From a virus, in the IMG/VR virus record IMGVR_UViG_3300042563_003347, positions 24,798 through 88,797 of that record: a stretch of 64,000 bases of DNA, one strand, 5' to 3'. The notes under the pieces were generated by a model, which saw only the letters and a list, made by a program, of their open reading frames with translations, was not told where the DNA came from and made no database searches. Positions 5,194 to 12,241 of the stretch are shown piece by piece. Both the position numbers and the translations under genes were made by a program. Position 1 is the stretch's first letter, and the number at the start of each line of letters is the position of its first letter.

Positions 5194-5223
5194 TGTTGTT
5201 TCTCTTGACACAAAATTAGTCAT

Positions 5224-5231
5224 TATAAATA
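5224..5231 (+). promoter_or_regulatory. T4-type late promoter motif
   Basis: Exact TATAAATA, the T4 late promoter consensus read by gp55-type sigma factors. It lies 24 bases before the next start codon. A TTGACA at 5205-5210 is too close (13 bp) to pair with it as a sigma70 promoter. Confidence 0.5.
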
Positions 5232-5255
5232 CACTTAGAGTTATTGCAAAATCTA

Positions 5256-5786
5256 ATGAAAAAAAATATACTTAAATTTACGCTACGATCAACCAATGTC
5301 AACGGATGGCCAATGGTACGTGCTAAATTCAATCAGGACCTGTTCCGTGATATATGCATTCAACAAGAGCTCACAACCTTTGAAATTTCTGTGCCATTAG
5401 AAATTTTACCAAATTGCAAAGTAACCATTGAACGTTACGGAAAAACGTCAGACAACCAATCTCAAACAGATGATCAAATTGTTGAAATTATTGCTGCAAC
5501 AATTGATGGATCCCTTGTGCCTGATTTTGTTTTTTCTAAATTTTCTAAATTTGAATTTGACAGTCAAAGTCACAACGGCAGTAGATACTTTGGCCCAAAT
5601 GGTACCTGGATCTTTGAATTTAACACTCCCATAATAACCTGGTTGTTGGACCAAAAAATAATGCACGAAAGTCAGTACGATCAAAGTTACATTTATCCTT
5701 GGAGCTACAAGCTGGGGCCTGACTCAGTAAACACTCTCGGATCGCAGCTAGAATCAGTAACTCTCAAAGTAAATAATATTTTATGA
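5256..5786 (+). CDS. beta-rich protein of unknown function, paralogue of 9777 product
   Basis: I do not recognise the family. The 176-residue product looks like alternating beta strands without signal peptide or membrane segment. Its central part and C-terminal region (TPIITWLLDQK) resemble the protein encoded at 9777 (TPIYRWLFDNQK), so the two are probably paralogues that bracket this AT-rich gene group. ATG 5256 is chosen over an upstream in-frame TTG (5244); neither has a clear Shine-Dalgarno site. The stop overlaps the start of the radical SAM gene (ATGA), so a role tied to that enzyme, perhaps as substrate or partner, is possible but unproven. Confidence 0.75.
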   Translation: MKKNILKFTLRSTNVNGWPMVRAKFNQDLFRDICIQQELTTFEISVPLEILPNCKVTIERYGKTSDNQSQTDDQIVEIIAATIDGSLVPDFVFSKFSKFEFDSQSHNGSRYFGPNGTWIFEFNTPIITWLLDQKIMHESQYDQSYIYPWSYKLGPDSVNTLGSQLESVTLKVNNIL

Positions 5787-7270
5787 GCAAAAAAATAACT
5801 TGCATCAGCATTGATTTAATCAATGCCGACAAGCCTCCGGCTGCATTAGCATTTATGGCAGGAGCCTGTGAAAAGGTCAACGCAGATTATCAATGTATTA
5901 GCTTGAACTCAGTGTTTTATCATAAACTATCACAAAAAAAATATAATGATATATATTCAAGCGTCAAAATTGGAAATATAGAAAATTTTTTACCTACTGT
6001 TGGTCCTGTTGTTCAGAAGATCATAGAACATGTAAAAAATTTCAACAGCGATTTGATCATGATAAGTGTGTTTAGCTACATGCAATATCAATTGGCAGAA
6101 TTTTTCTTGCAACTTCTAAAAGAACAAATTCCCAATGTGGAAATAATTGCCGGGGGGCCAGGAATTGGGCACGAGATACACAGCATGACCAATGGCCGAC
6201 GGCTACTAGAAAAAAATTTAATAGATTTTTATTGCCTAGGCGAAGGCGACGAAGTGCTGGTTAATTTTTTAAAAGGTAGTCGCTCTGAACTAGGAATAAA
6301 CTCAAAAAGCAACTTTTATGAATCCTGGACCCCGCAAATCAATGATTTAGATAAACACTATGTATTTCCTAGCTATAAAAAAATTGAGTCAGGCAACTAT
6401 AAAAATTTAGAAAATAAAAATTCTACAGTGTTTAGCCTAAGCACAAGTCGAGGATGTGTAAGATCTTGCACTTTTTGTGATGTTGGTAAAACTTGGAAAA
6501 AATTTAAATTTAGAAGCGGGTCAAATGTTGTAGATGAAGTAATAAAACATCATCAGGATATTGGTGCAGTGCATTTTACCATTGTAGATAGTTTGATCAA
6601 TGGTAGTTTAAAAAGTTTTCAAGACTTTAATCTTAGAATGATCAAAGTCAAACAACAATATCCTGGACTTAAAGATTTTAGTTATAATGGAATGTTTATT
6701 GTAAGAGATCGACACTCACACAAAGAAGATCTGTTTAAAATTATGAAGCAGGCCGGATGCGACAGCTTGTCCATTGGGGTTGAGACGGGCAGTGATCACC
6801 TTCGAGCACAGATGAACAAAAAATTTACCAATAAAGATTTAGACTATCATTTGGAAATGTGCGACAAGTATGGTATCAGAAATAGCTTGTTTATGTTTGT
6901 TGGGTATCCAACAGAGACTGCCAAAGATTTTGAAGAGTCAGTGGCTATGTTATACAAATATCAACGGTATTTGATCAATGACACTATTATTGGTATCAAC
7001 CATTCGGGCATCTTTAGTATGTTGCCTGACACCCCGTCATACGATCACCGGCAGGAGTTGGGCATTGAAATTGTTGAAGACACCAGCAACACTGGTATTT
7101 TAAATTGGATCAATCACAATAACTTAGAATTGACTGTCAAAGAGAGAATACTAAGAGACCTAGAGTTTAGACAGCATGCACTAGATCTAAGATACCCTGT
7201 TCCGTATGCTGCTCGATACCTAGAGTATTTGAGCAAGGTACATCCAGAATTTGTACCTCAAAGTGATTGA
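5783..7270 (+). CDS. B12-binding-type radical SAM protein
   Basis: The 495-residue protein has the layout of class B radical SAM enzymes. The N-terminal Rossmann-like region (to about 165) carries the IIAGGPGIGHE stretch seen in cobalamin-binding domains. The radical SAM core follows, with C225-x3-C229-x2-C232 (CVRSCTFC) for the 4Fe-4S cluster and an ETGSD strand later in the core. Such enzymes use SAM, and often methylcobalamin, for methylations, ring contractions or C-C bonds. No cobalamin-ligand motif DxHxxG is visible, so B12 use is uncertain. Coupled to the upstream beta-rich gene by ATGA; strongly AT-rich compared with genes after 10753. Confidence 0.88.
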   Translation: MSKKITCISIDLINADKPPAALAFMAGACEKVNADYQCISLNSVFYHKLSQKKYNDIYSSVKIGNIENFLPTVGPVVQKIIEHVKNFNSDLIMISVFSYMQYQLAEFFLQLLKEQIPNVEIIAGGPGIGHEIHSMTNGRRLLEKNLIDFYCLGEGDEVLVNFLKGSRSELGINSKSNFYESWTPQINDLDKHYVFPSYKKIESGNYKNLENKNSTVFSLSTSRGCVRSCTFCDVGKTWKKFKFRSGSNVVDEVIKHHQDIGAVHFTIVDSLINGSLKSFQDFNLRMIKVKQQYPGLKDFSYNGMFIVRDRHSHKEDLFKIMKQAGCDSLSIGVETGSDHLRAQMNKKFTNKDLDYHLEMCDKYGIRNSLFMFVGYPTETAKDFEESVAMLYKYQRYLINDTIIGINHSGIFSMLPDTPSYDHRQELGIEIVEDTSNTGILNWINHNNLELTVKERILRDLEFRQHALDLRYPVPYAARYLEYLSKVHPEFVPQSD

Positions 7271-7333
7271 TCTTGACTATTAGCAATGTAGTCATTGACT
7301 AATTGTTAGTCTAACTACAAAAGAAAGAACCAT

Positions 7334-7804
7334 ATGAAAAAAATTGATCTAGAAAAAGTCTGCGCATTTATTGAAGCTCAGTCGCCGGAAACCAAGATTT
7401 ATCTGGGTTGCGATAGTGAACGTGTAAAAATAGATGGCGTATGGCATGCTGACTATGTGTTGGCCATTGTGGTTCACATCAACGGCAACAACGGCTGCAA
7501 ACTGTTTGGTGAAGTACATCGAGAACGCGACTATGACTCCAAGCCCGGCAAACCTGCCATGAGACTCATGACAGAAGTATACAAGGTCAGCGAGTTGTAT
7601 CTAAAACTGGCCGAAGTACTGGATGGTCGTGATGTTGAAGTACACCTGGATATCAATCCTGACGAAATGCATGGCTCAAGTTGTGTGATTTCACAAGCCA
7701 TAGGCTACATCAAGGGCACATGCAATGTGGTTCCTTTTGTCAAGCCCGAAGCCTTTGCTGCCAGCTATGCTGCTGACCGTTTTAGGTCACTCCGCGTAGC
7801 TTGA
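7334..7804 (+). CDS. RNase H-like protein (DUF458/YkuK-type)
   Basis: The 156-residue product starts with a strand-acid pattern (YLGCDSERV near residue 24), a second acidic strand (VHLDINPD near 105) and a third conserved segment, the arrangement of the DUF458 family predicted to adopt an RNase H fold. A nuclease role on RNA or RNA/DNA hybrids is inferred from the fold, not shown. Ribosome site AAAGAAAG precedes ATG 7334. A small hairpin GACTAA/TTAGTC (7297-7311) lies in the leader. Three tRNA genes follow directly, so a link with RNA turnover or tRNA processing would fit. Confidence 0.72.
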   Translation: MKKIDLEKVCAFIEAQSPETKIYLGCDSERVKIDGVWHADYVLAIVVHINGNNGCKLFGEVHRERDYDSKPGKPAMRLMTEVYKVSELYLKLAEVLDGRDVEVHLDINPDEMHGSSCVISQAIGYIKGTCNVVPFVKPEAFAASYAADRFRSLRVA

Positions 7805-7811
7805 CGATTTT

Positions 7812-7885
7812 GCGTGGTTAGTTTAATGGTAAAACTTCTCGTTGCCAACGAGAGGTCAAGGGTTCGATTCCCTTACCCCGCACCA
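7812..7885 (+). tRNA. tRNA-Gly (anticodon GCC)
   Basis: Acceptor 7812-7818 with 7875-7881 (one mismatch), anticodon loop TTGCCAA in a perfect TCTCG/CGAGA stem, CCA encoded. Confidence 0.93.
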
Positions 7886-7893
7886 AATTATGG

Positions 7894-7949
7894 CCCAGTC
7901 CTCTGGCACATGACCTCTTTTAATGTTGTGTGTTACGACTGGGTTTTTC
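7894..7949 (+). terminator. terminator-like long-loop hairpin
   Basis: CCCAGTC/GACTGGG (7894-7900 with 7937-7943) followed by TTTTT. The 36-base loop is unusual. Lies between tRNA-Gly and tRNA-Thr, like the similar element at 900-948. Confidence 0.5.
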
Positions 7950-7954
7950 TACAA

Positions 7955-8028
7955 GCTCTTGTAGTTAAGTGGTATAACAAATCCATGGTAAGGATTAATC
8001 GACAGTTCGATTCTGTACTAGAGCACCA
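7955..8028 (+). tRNA. tRNA-Thr (anticodon GGT)
   Basis: Acceptor 7955-7961 with 8018-8024 (one T-T), anticodon loop ATGGTAA in AATCC/GGATT, T loop TTCGATT, CCA encoded. Abuts tRNA-Arg without spacer. Confidence 0.9.
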
Positions 8029-8103
8029 GGGCCTTTGGTGAAATGGATATCATGCTGGTCTTCGAAACCAGCGGTGGGAGTTCGATCCTCTCAGGGCCCG
8101 CCA
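8029..8103 (+). tRNA. tRNA-Arg (anticodon TCG)
   Basis: Acceptor 8029-8035 with 8093-8099, anticodon loop CTTCGAA in CTGGT/ACCAG, CCA encoded at 8101-8103. Confidence 0.94.
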
Positions 8104-8114
8104 ATAAATACCGT

Positions 8115-8267
8115 ATGAAACTTTTTGAAGCAACCATACGCACAGCCGACGGCAAAGAATTCAAAGACCGTGTTGGCGCAGATACAGCTCAAGCAGCTCG
8201 ATTTCTTCTGCAACAAAAATATGGGCCCAGGGCGGTACCATACATTCCCAAACTTATACCCGGCTAG
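8115..8267 (+). CDS. small protein of unknown function (50 aa)
   Basis: Starts MKLFEATIRTADG and reads like a compact soluble domain (strand, acidic turn, helix AAQARFLLQ-type, basic tail). I do not recognise it. A longer reading frame begins at 8043 but would overlap tRNA-Arg, so ATG 8115 is the sensible start. AATAAATA (8103-8110) sits only four bases upstream; if used as a late promoter the mRNA would have almost no leader. Confidence 0.6.
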   Translation: MKLFEATIRTADGKEFKDRVGADTAQAARFLLQQKYGPRAVPYIPKLIPG

Positions 8268-8276
8268 CAGTTACCC

Positions 8277-8284
8277 AATAAATA
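8277..8284 (+). promoter_or_regulatory. late-promoter-like AATAAATA
   Basis: One mismatch to the T4 late consensus TATAAATA, ten bases before the next start codon. A single short motif, so evidence is weak; supported by the exact copies at 5224 and 52274. Confidence 0.3.
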
Positions 8285-8294
8285 AAGACAGACC

Positions 8295-8573
8295 ATGAAT
8301 GTTATTAATCACAACTTTTACAAAATTCTACTGCTGAATTCTGTAGAAAAAAAAGTTGCCGACGAAAGACAAAAATTAATCAACGAATTAATTGATGCCG
8401 GTAATGATCCGGTTGTGTGGAAACGAAGATTTAGAATGTTGTCGCAGTTGAGTCAATGGCACAGCAACATTGTGAAAAAAATTTATCAATTCGAAACAGA
8501 CTCAATAGAAGAGTATCAACAACTTGACATGGTGTGTCAAGAACTAGCGACTATAGTATCAAGAAATGCATAA
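8295..8573 (+). CDS. small helical protein of unknown function
   Basis: 92 residues, mostly charged amphipathic helix (KKVADERQKLINEL and later QLSQWHSNIVKKIYQF). No recognisable domain, signal or membrane segment. No Shine-Dalgarno site is evident. Its end overlaps the PP-loop ligase gene by eight bases, which suggests translational coupling and perhaps a helper role for that enzyme. AT-rich like its neighbours. Confidence 0.65.
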   Translation: MNVINHNFYKILLLNSVEKKVADERQKLINELIDAGNDPVVWKRRFRMLSQLSQWHSNIVKKIYQFETDSIEEYQQLDMVCQELATIVSRNA

Positions 8574-9729
8574 TTGTTCTCCTACTGTGATGTGTACTAG
8601 TCCAATGTACATAGAAAAGTTGTTAAAATATTTAGACGTTGAATATACCATGCACGGACGATTGTTTTCACAATCTGGTTTTGATCAACACAACCATCTA
8701 GTTAATATTAATTCGTTGTTTTCTTTAAACCCAAATTTTGATCTTGTGGACCGAACATCAACAGTTCTACACCCATTAAAATACTATGTAGATCGCCCTT
8801 GGCGTATCCCTGACCAAGAAATTTCATTAGAACAAGCCATGCAGTCTCGTGTTGAAAATATATCAACTGAACCTGGACCAATTAACATTTTTTGGAGTGG
8901 CGGGATTGATTCTACCGCAGTGGTTACTGCATTTTTAAAATATTGTAATGACTTGTCACGCATAAGAATTCTGTACAGTCCTTGGTCAACCTATGAACAT
9001 CCTGAATTTTTAAATTTTATCAAGCAATGGCCAGAAATTGACCTTGTTGATATCAGCGGTGATGTGTACATGAATCATGAGTTTGACGGAGTATTTGTCA
9101 CAGGCGACGGAGGTGACGAGACTAATGCCAGCTTAGATCAGAGTTTTTTTTCAGCACATGGTGCAGACACATTGTCTAAATCCTGGAAAGATTTTTTTTA
9201 TAAACAAAATCACAATATAAAATTCATTGAGTTTTGCGAACAGTATTTTACTCTGTCTGGAAGGCCTATTAGCACTGTACTTGAAGCCAAGTGGTGGTTC
9301 TATATCAGTTGCAAGATGACCAGTATTATGTATAATCTAAAACTTCCGTACTTTGTAAGCTCGTATCAAAATTTTGATCATCAAAAATTAATATCTTTTT
9401 TTAATTGCGACGAATACGAAAGTTTCATTTACTTTAACATAGATAAAATACTGCCCACCAACGAGTACATTTCGTGGAAACAGTATCTTAAAGATTTTTG
9501 TTACCAACACAACAAACTAGAAACATGGTATCAACAACATCGAAAAGTCAGCAGTAGTCAGATAATTGACTATGCTTTTAAAAAAATAGCTCTGGGTGAC
9601 AGCCAATTTTTAATGATACTTAGTGACGGTTCATTGATACGAACACCCAACTTACCGTTATTCAGTGCCAAAGAACTAAAACAACATTGCCATTACCAAC
9701 TTCGGAGTGTAATCAATGATCCCAATTAA
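8566..9729 (+). CDS. asparagine-synthase-like PP-loop ATP pyrophosphatase
   Basis: 387 residues with the PP-loop SGGIDS at 111-116 and, further on, GDGGDE, matching the ATP-binding loop and acidic metal site of the synthetase domain of asparagine synthase B-type enzymes. The N-terminal glutaminase domain of true AsnB is absent: the first 100 residues have no Cys2 nucleophile arrangement. It therefore probably adenylates a carboxylate or carbonyl and joins it to ammonia or another amine supplied otherwise, as in lasso-peptide or beta-lactam synthetase relatives. In the same AT-rich group as the radical SAM gene at 5783. Substrate unknown. Confidence 0.82.
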   Translation: MHNCSPTVMCTSPMYIEKLLKYLDVEYTMHGRLFSQSGFDQHNHLVNINSLFSLNPNFDLVDRTSTVLHPLKYYVDRPWRIPDQEISLEQAMQSRVENISTEPGPINIFWSGGIDSTAVVTAFLKYCNDLSRIRILYSPWSTYEHPEFLNFIKQWPEIDLVDISGDVYMNHEFDGVFVTGDGGDETNASLDQSFFSAHGADTLSKSWKDFFYKQNHNIKFIEFCEQYFTLSGRPISTVLEAKWWFYISCKMTSIMYNLKLPYFVSSYQNFDHQKLISFFNCDEYESFIYFNIDKILPTNEYISWKQYLKDFCYQHNKLETWYQQHRKVSSSQIIDYAFKKIALGDSQFLMILSDGSLIRTPNLPLFSAKELKQHCHYQLRSVINDPN

Positions 9730-9776
9730 GTATCATGCACCATGGCATCCGTTAAAACAAGGAGTCAAAGAACAAT

Positions 9777-10265
9777 ATGTTAACTGACTGGGATTTTATA
9801 AAACAAAACAAGCCATTGGTAACCAAAACTGGTGAATTAAGCATGCGGATGTCAATGGGCAAACTAACCGGGCAAATATGGGACACTACTTTCTGTGATC
9901 GTTGGACAACAGTGATCACCACAGTGCGACTCAATCAGCAAGAGATTTTTTCTGGAGTTATTAGGGAACCGTTGAAGTTGACCTGGCTGTTTGAAGATAC
10001 TGAAGATCTGCAGGCTCACCAACTGACTGTGACAGTGCAGGGCCTGGATCAACTGGCAGAAAAAAATGTTATGATATCAATGACTGACTTTACGATTGAA
10101 CATCTGCCTTTGAGCAAAGTCATAGAGTGCACTGGCACGTATCAGGACAGCACTCAACACATGAACATTGCTGGAGAATTCATGGGCAAAGACGGTCAAA
10201 CTACAATACCGTTTTCAACACCAATTTATCGCTGGCTTTTTGACAATCAAAAATATTTCATTTGA
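9777..10265 (+). CDS. beta-rich protein of unknown function, paralogue of 5256 product
   Basis: 162 residues, predicted all-beta by eye, with a strand LTVTVQGLDQ followed by ISMTDFTIEHLPL and a C-terminal TPIYRWLFDNQK that mirrors the 5256 product. No known domain recognised. A Shine-Dalgarno AAGGAG lies rather far (12 bases) upstream of ATG 9777. Convergent to the exported peptide gene downstream, from which a 12-bp hairpin separates it. The two paralogues flank the radical SAM and PP-loop genes, hinting at a shared pathway. Confidence 0.7.
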   Translation: MLTDWDFIKQNKPLVTKTGELSMRMSMGKLTGQIWDTTFCDRWTTVITTVRLNQQEIFSGVIREPLKLTWLFEDTEDLQAHQLTVTVQGLDQLAEKNVMISMTDFTIEHLPLSKVIECTGTYQDSTQHMNIAGEFMGKDGQTTIPFSTPIYRWLFDNQKYFI

Positions 10266-10283
10266 TAATCTTGTATTAATGGA

Positions 10284-10310
10284 GTCCAAAAGTTTTAAAA
10301 ACTTTTGGAC
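10284..10310. terminator. symmetrical hairpin between convergent genes
   Basis: Perfect 12-bp inverted repeat (10284-10295 with 10299-10310) with a 3-base loop. Lacks a clean T run on either side, so it may work as a weak bidirectional or factor-assisted terminator. A second long-range stem GTGTGAA/TTCACAC (10321-10327 with 10366-10372) follows. Confidence 0.5.
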
Positions 10311-10381
10311 ACAGATAACAAGTGTGAAAATCTGACTGATCAGAACCCAACGGTCCTGGAGAATCTTCACACTCGTAATCA

Positions 10382-10573
10382 TTACTTCTTAGCTGAATCA
10401 GCAGGCTTGGCTTCTTCTTTTTTAGCTGCTGGCTTTTTGGCTTCTTCTTTCTTGGCAGCAGGAGCAGCAGCAGGAGCGGCAGCAGGTTTTGCAGCAGCAG
10501 GAGCAGCAGCAGGTGCTTGAGCAAATGCAGTAGCAACGGTCAGGGTAGCGATAATAGCGATAAGTTGTTTCAT
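10382..10573 (-). CDS. exported Ala/Pro/Lys-rich peptide
   Basis: 63 residues: a signal peptide (MKQLIAIIATLTVATAFAQA, likely cleaved after AFAQA or nearby), then low-complexity PAAAPAAAK repeats and KKEEAKKPAAKKEEAKP. The mature part would be a disordered cationic periplasmic peptide. Similar small proteins are common in Burkholderiales genomes, so this looks like a host-derived gene and hints at the host group (inference). Good ribosome site AAGGAAA before the start. Only minus-strand gene among early plus-strand genes besides the one at 11917, so probably a separately expressed accessory gene. Confidence 0.8.
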   Translation of the reverse strand: MKQLIAIIATLTVATAFAQAPAAAPAAAKPAAAPAAAPAAKKEEAKKPAAKKEEAKPADSAKK

Positions 10574-10599
10574 GGTATTTTCCTTAAGGTTAGAAACTT

Positions 10600-10622
10600 G
10601 TGTACAAAACTATTCTGTACAC
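10600..10622. promoter_or_regulatory. inverted repeat upstream of exported-peptide gene
   Basis: Perfect 7-bp inverted repeat GTGTACA/TGTACAC with a 9-base spacer, 27 bases upstream of the minus-strand start codon. Could be an operator or a leader hairpin. No clear -35/-10 pair for that gene was found. Confidence 0.35.
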
Positions 10623-10693
10623 ATGTATTTAATACACCAGCAGTAGACCTGGTTTAATTTGACCGGTGGCTTTGGGACAGTTTGCCAAAGCAG

Positions 10694-10722
10694 TTGACGT
10701 CTTGTGCTGAGTGTGTTATAGT
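10694..10722 (+). promoter_or_regulatory. sigma70-type promoter for the omega operon
   Basis: TTGACG (10694-10699), 17-bp spacer, TATAGT (10717-10722); predicted start near 10729, about 24 bases before the ATG at 10753 with AAGGAA in the leader. Confidence 0.75.
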
Positions 10723-10752
10723 GCAGCATAGTGTAGATTCACAAGGAACTCA

Positions 10753-11040
10753 ATGAGCACTGAACAAGACCGATTCAAAAACTCAAGGCGCCGCCTCAGT
10801 GATGAGTCAGCCGTAAAAAAGCAGACCAGGATTGCAAAACAGTATGGAAGCAATGTTGAGGAACCTCATAGGTTTGCCAAACATCATGCCATGAACTGCG
10901 GTGATCCCCGATGCATGATGTGCGGTAACCCACGCAAGGTGTTCAACGAACCTACTACACAAGAGAAGCGACTGTTTCAGGACACTGATGCAGTACGCAA
11001 ACGTCATTCAAACGGAAAAACATCAGAAAGTACACCATGA
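10753..11040 (+). CDS. small protein with a single zinc-ribbon-like cysteine cluster
   Basis: 95 charged residues. A central block NCGDPRCMMCGNPRK has C-x4-C-x2-C plus nearby histidines (KHHAMNC), which could bind one zinc ion. N-terminal part is basic (RRRLSDES), the C-terminus polar and probably disordered. Short phage proteins with this C-x-x-C-G-N-P-R pattern occur in many myoviruses; function unknown. First gene after the promoter at 10694. Its stop overlaps the omega-like gene (ATGA). Confidence 0.75.
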   Translation: MSTEQDRFKNSRRRLSDESAVKKQTRIAKQYGSNVEEPHRFAKHHAMNCGDPRCMMCGNPRKVFNEPTTQEKRLFQDTDAVRKRHSNGKTSESTP

Positions 11041-11288
11041 GAGATTTTGAAAGAACTGCTGGGCTCACTAGCCAGGCTGCTGTAGAAGCTGTTGGCAATC
11101 GTTACGATTTGGTCTTGATTGCGTCTTTACGCATGCGAGAACTAGCTCGAGGCCACCTGGCTCGAGTCCCAAGCAAACACGGGCACGGCGTCACTGCCTT
11201 GTTGGAAATTGAGCAAGGAAAAGTAGGCCGCGAATACCTCATGCGTGACGCTGCTGCTGCACCCCGTAAAAGATCTTATCCTGATTAA
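11037..11288 (+). CDS. rpoZ: RNA polymerase omega subunit homologue
   Basis: 83 residues matching the bacterial omega pattern: an N-terminal segment ending in A-V-E-A-V-G, the hallmark NRYDLVLIASLRMREL (compare NRFDLVLVAARRARQ in E. coli), then TALLEIEQGKVGREYL matching the VIALREIEEGLI helix. Length is close to cellular omega (about 90). Omega clasps the beta-prime C-terminus, so a phage copy might replace or compete with the host subunit and bias transcription. Function is inferred from similarity. Coupled to the upstream zinc-ribbon-like gene by ATGA. The kinase gene follows after 16 bases. Confidence 0.8.
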   Translation: MRDFERTAGLTSQAAVEAVGNRYDLVLIASLRMRELARGHLARVPSKHGHGVTALLEIEQGKVGREYLMRDAAAAPRKRSYPD

Positions 11289-11304
11289 TAGCAACGACAA
11301 TCAG

Positions 11305-11781
11305 GTGTCAACTGTATACATATTGGTAGGAGTGCCAGGCTCCGGCAAGAGTACCTGGTACCGCAATCAAGATTGGTTGGGCAAAGATAAAAAAGATCAC
11401 AAGTATGTTTCTACAGATCAGCATGTAGAAGCATACGCTCAAGATCAGGATAAAACATACAGTGAAGTGTTTGAGGAATACATGCCCACTGCTGTCAAGC
11501 AGATGATGGTAAATGTTAATATGGCAGCAGCTTTTGGGCTGGACATTGTGTGGGACCAGACCAGCACCACAGTTAAAAGCCGCAGGAAAAAGTTTGTTGA
11601 GTTGCCCAACTACAAGCACATTGCAGTGGTGTTTCGAACTCCCGAGCCAGACGAATTGACTCGGCGGTTAGCAAGTCGTCCGGGCAAGGTAATCCCGGAC
11701 GAAGTTGTTCAGAACATGATTAATAATTTTGAAATGCCAACGTTAGAAGAGGGCTTTGATGAGGTCTGGTACGCAGGCTAG
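11305..11781 (+). CDS. P-loop kinase (polynucleotide-kinase-like)
   Basis: Begins VSTVYILVGVPGSGKSTWYR: Walker A GVPGSGKST near residue 9, a DQ/DxT-type acidic pair after strand 3 (IVWDQTSTTVKSR) and a lid arginine cluster (ELTRRLASRPGK). This is the AAA/zeta-toxin-like kinase fold of phage polynucleotide kinases. Likely phosphorylates RNA or DNA 5' ends or a nucleotide; no phosphatase domain is fused. GTG 11305 was chosen because homology starts there; a GTG at 11245 would add 20 unrelated residues overlapping the omega gene. Shine-Dalgarno is weak for both. Confidence 0.8.
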   Translation: MSTVYILVGVPGSGKSTWYRNQDWLGKDKKDHKYVSTDQHVEAYAQDQDKTYSEVFEEYMPTAVKQMMVNVNMAAAFGLDIVWDQTSTTVKSRRKKFVELPNYKHIAVVFRTPEPDELTRRLASRPGKVIPDEVVQNMINNFEMPTLEEGFDEVWYAG

Positions 11782-11805
11782 CTATTGCAGAAATCAAAGG
11801 TCATC

Positions 11806-11904
11806 ATGTTTGACAACAAGTTTAGTAATAGTGGCGACGGTCCAAGCGGCGGTATTCATAAAGAACATCACCAATTGCGCACAAGTAATCAAATACCGAA
11901 TTAA
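11806..11904 (+). CDS. possible 32-aa peptide
   Basis: MFDNKFSNSGDG start, polar and disordered, preceded by AAAGG eight bases upstream. Too short for recognition; kept because spacing and ribosome site look right. Confidence 0.3.
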   Translation: MFDNKFSNSGDGPSGGIHKEHHQLRTSNQIPN

Positions 11905-11916
11905 ATAATTTTTTCA

Positions 11917-12078
11917 TCATAGCCATCTTTTGTGTTGACGTATTTCAAACTGGCGTTGCCAGTAATCTGCTTCTCCAGCAGTTTGTATATTCTTGCTGAT
12001 CAAGTACTGTTCCATGCAAGAATGGGCATCAGTTCCCGGGAATATCTTTTTTAGTAGATTCACTAGAGTTTTCAACAT
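11917..12078 (-). CDS. small protein, possibly DUF3563-like
   Basis: 53 residues: amphipathic N-terminus (MLKTLVNLLKKIFPG) and a YLISKNIQTAGEADYWQRQ region ending HKRWL. Layout recalls the short DUF3563 proteins of proteobacteria (hydrophobic helix, then YL...DL..R), but identity is low. A strong ribosome site GAAGGAA precedes the ATG. Opposite in direction to its neighbours. The rest of the 11905-12183 interval (about 120 bases before the next promoter) shows nothing else. Confidence 0.6.
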   Translation of the reverse strand: MLKTLVNLLKKIFPGTDAHSCMEQYLISKNIQTAGEADYWQRQFEIRQHKRWL

Positions 12079-12183
12079 TGCTGTTCCTTCTCAGTATTTA
12101 CCATGAGACTCTCATGGTTTCTACTAATACATTACCCTGATTTAACCGGCAATTTTTGTTGTTTTTTAGCAACATTATTTCGG

Positions 12184-12212
12184 TTGACCCAAAATGCCCA
12201 TTCTGCTATAAT
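12184..12212 (+). promoter_or_regulatory. sigma70-type promoter
   Basis: TTGACC (12184-12189), 17-bp spacer, TATAAT (12207-12212) in the context CTGCTATAAT that recurs at several promoters of this phage. Confidence 0.85.
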
Positions 12213-12241
12213 TAATACTTAAACAGCAAACAGGAGTCAGA

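Noticed and set aside
5205-5229. sigma70 promoter TTGACA with TATAAA
   Set aside because: The spacer would be only 13 bp. The site is better read as the late motif TATAAATA.
7814-8041. 75-codon frame over tRNA-Gly and tRNA-Thr
   Set aside because: Entirely explained by two confident tRNA genes and a terminator-like hairpin.
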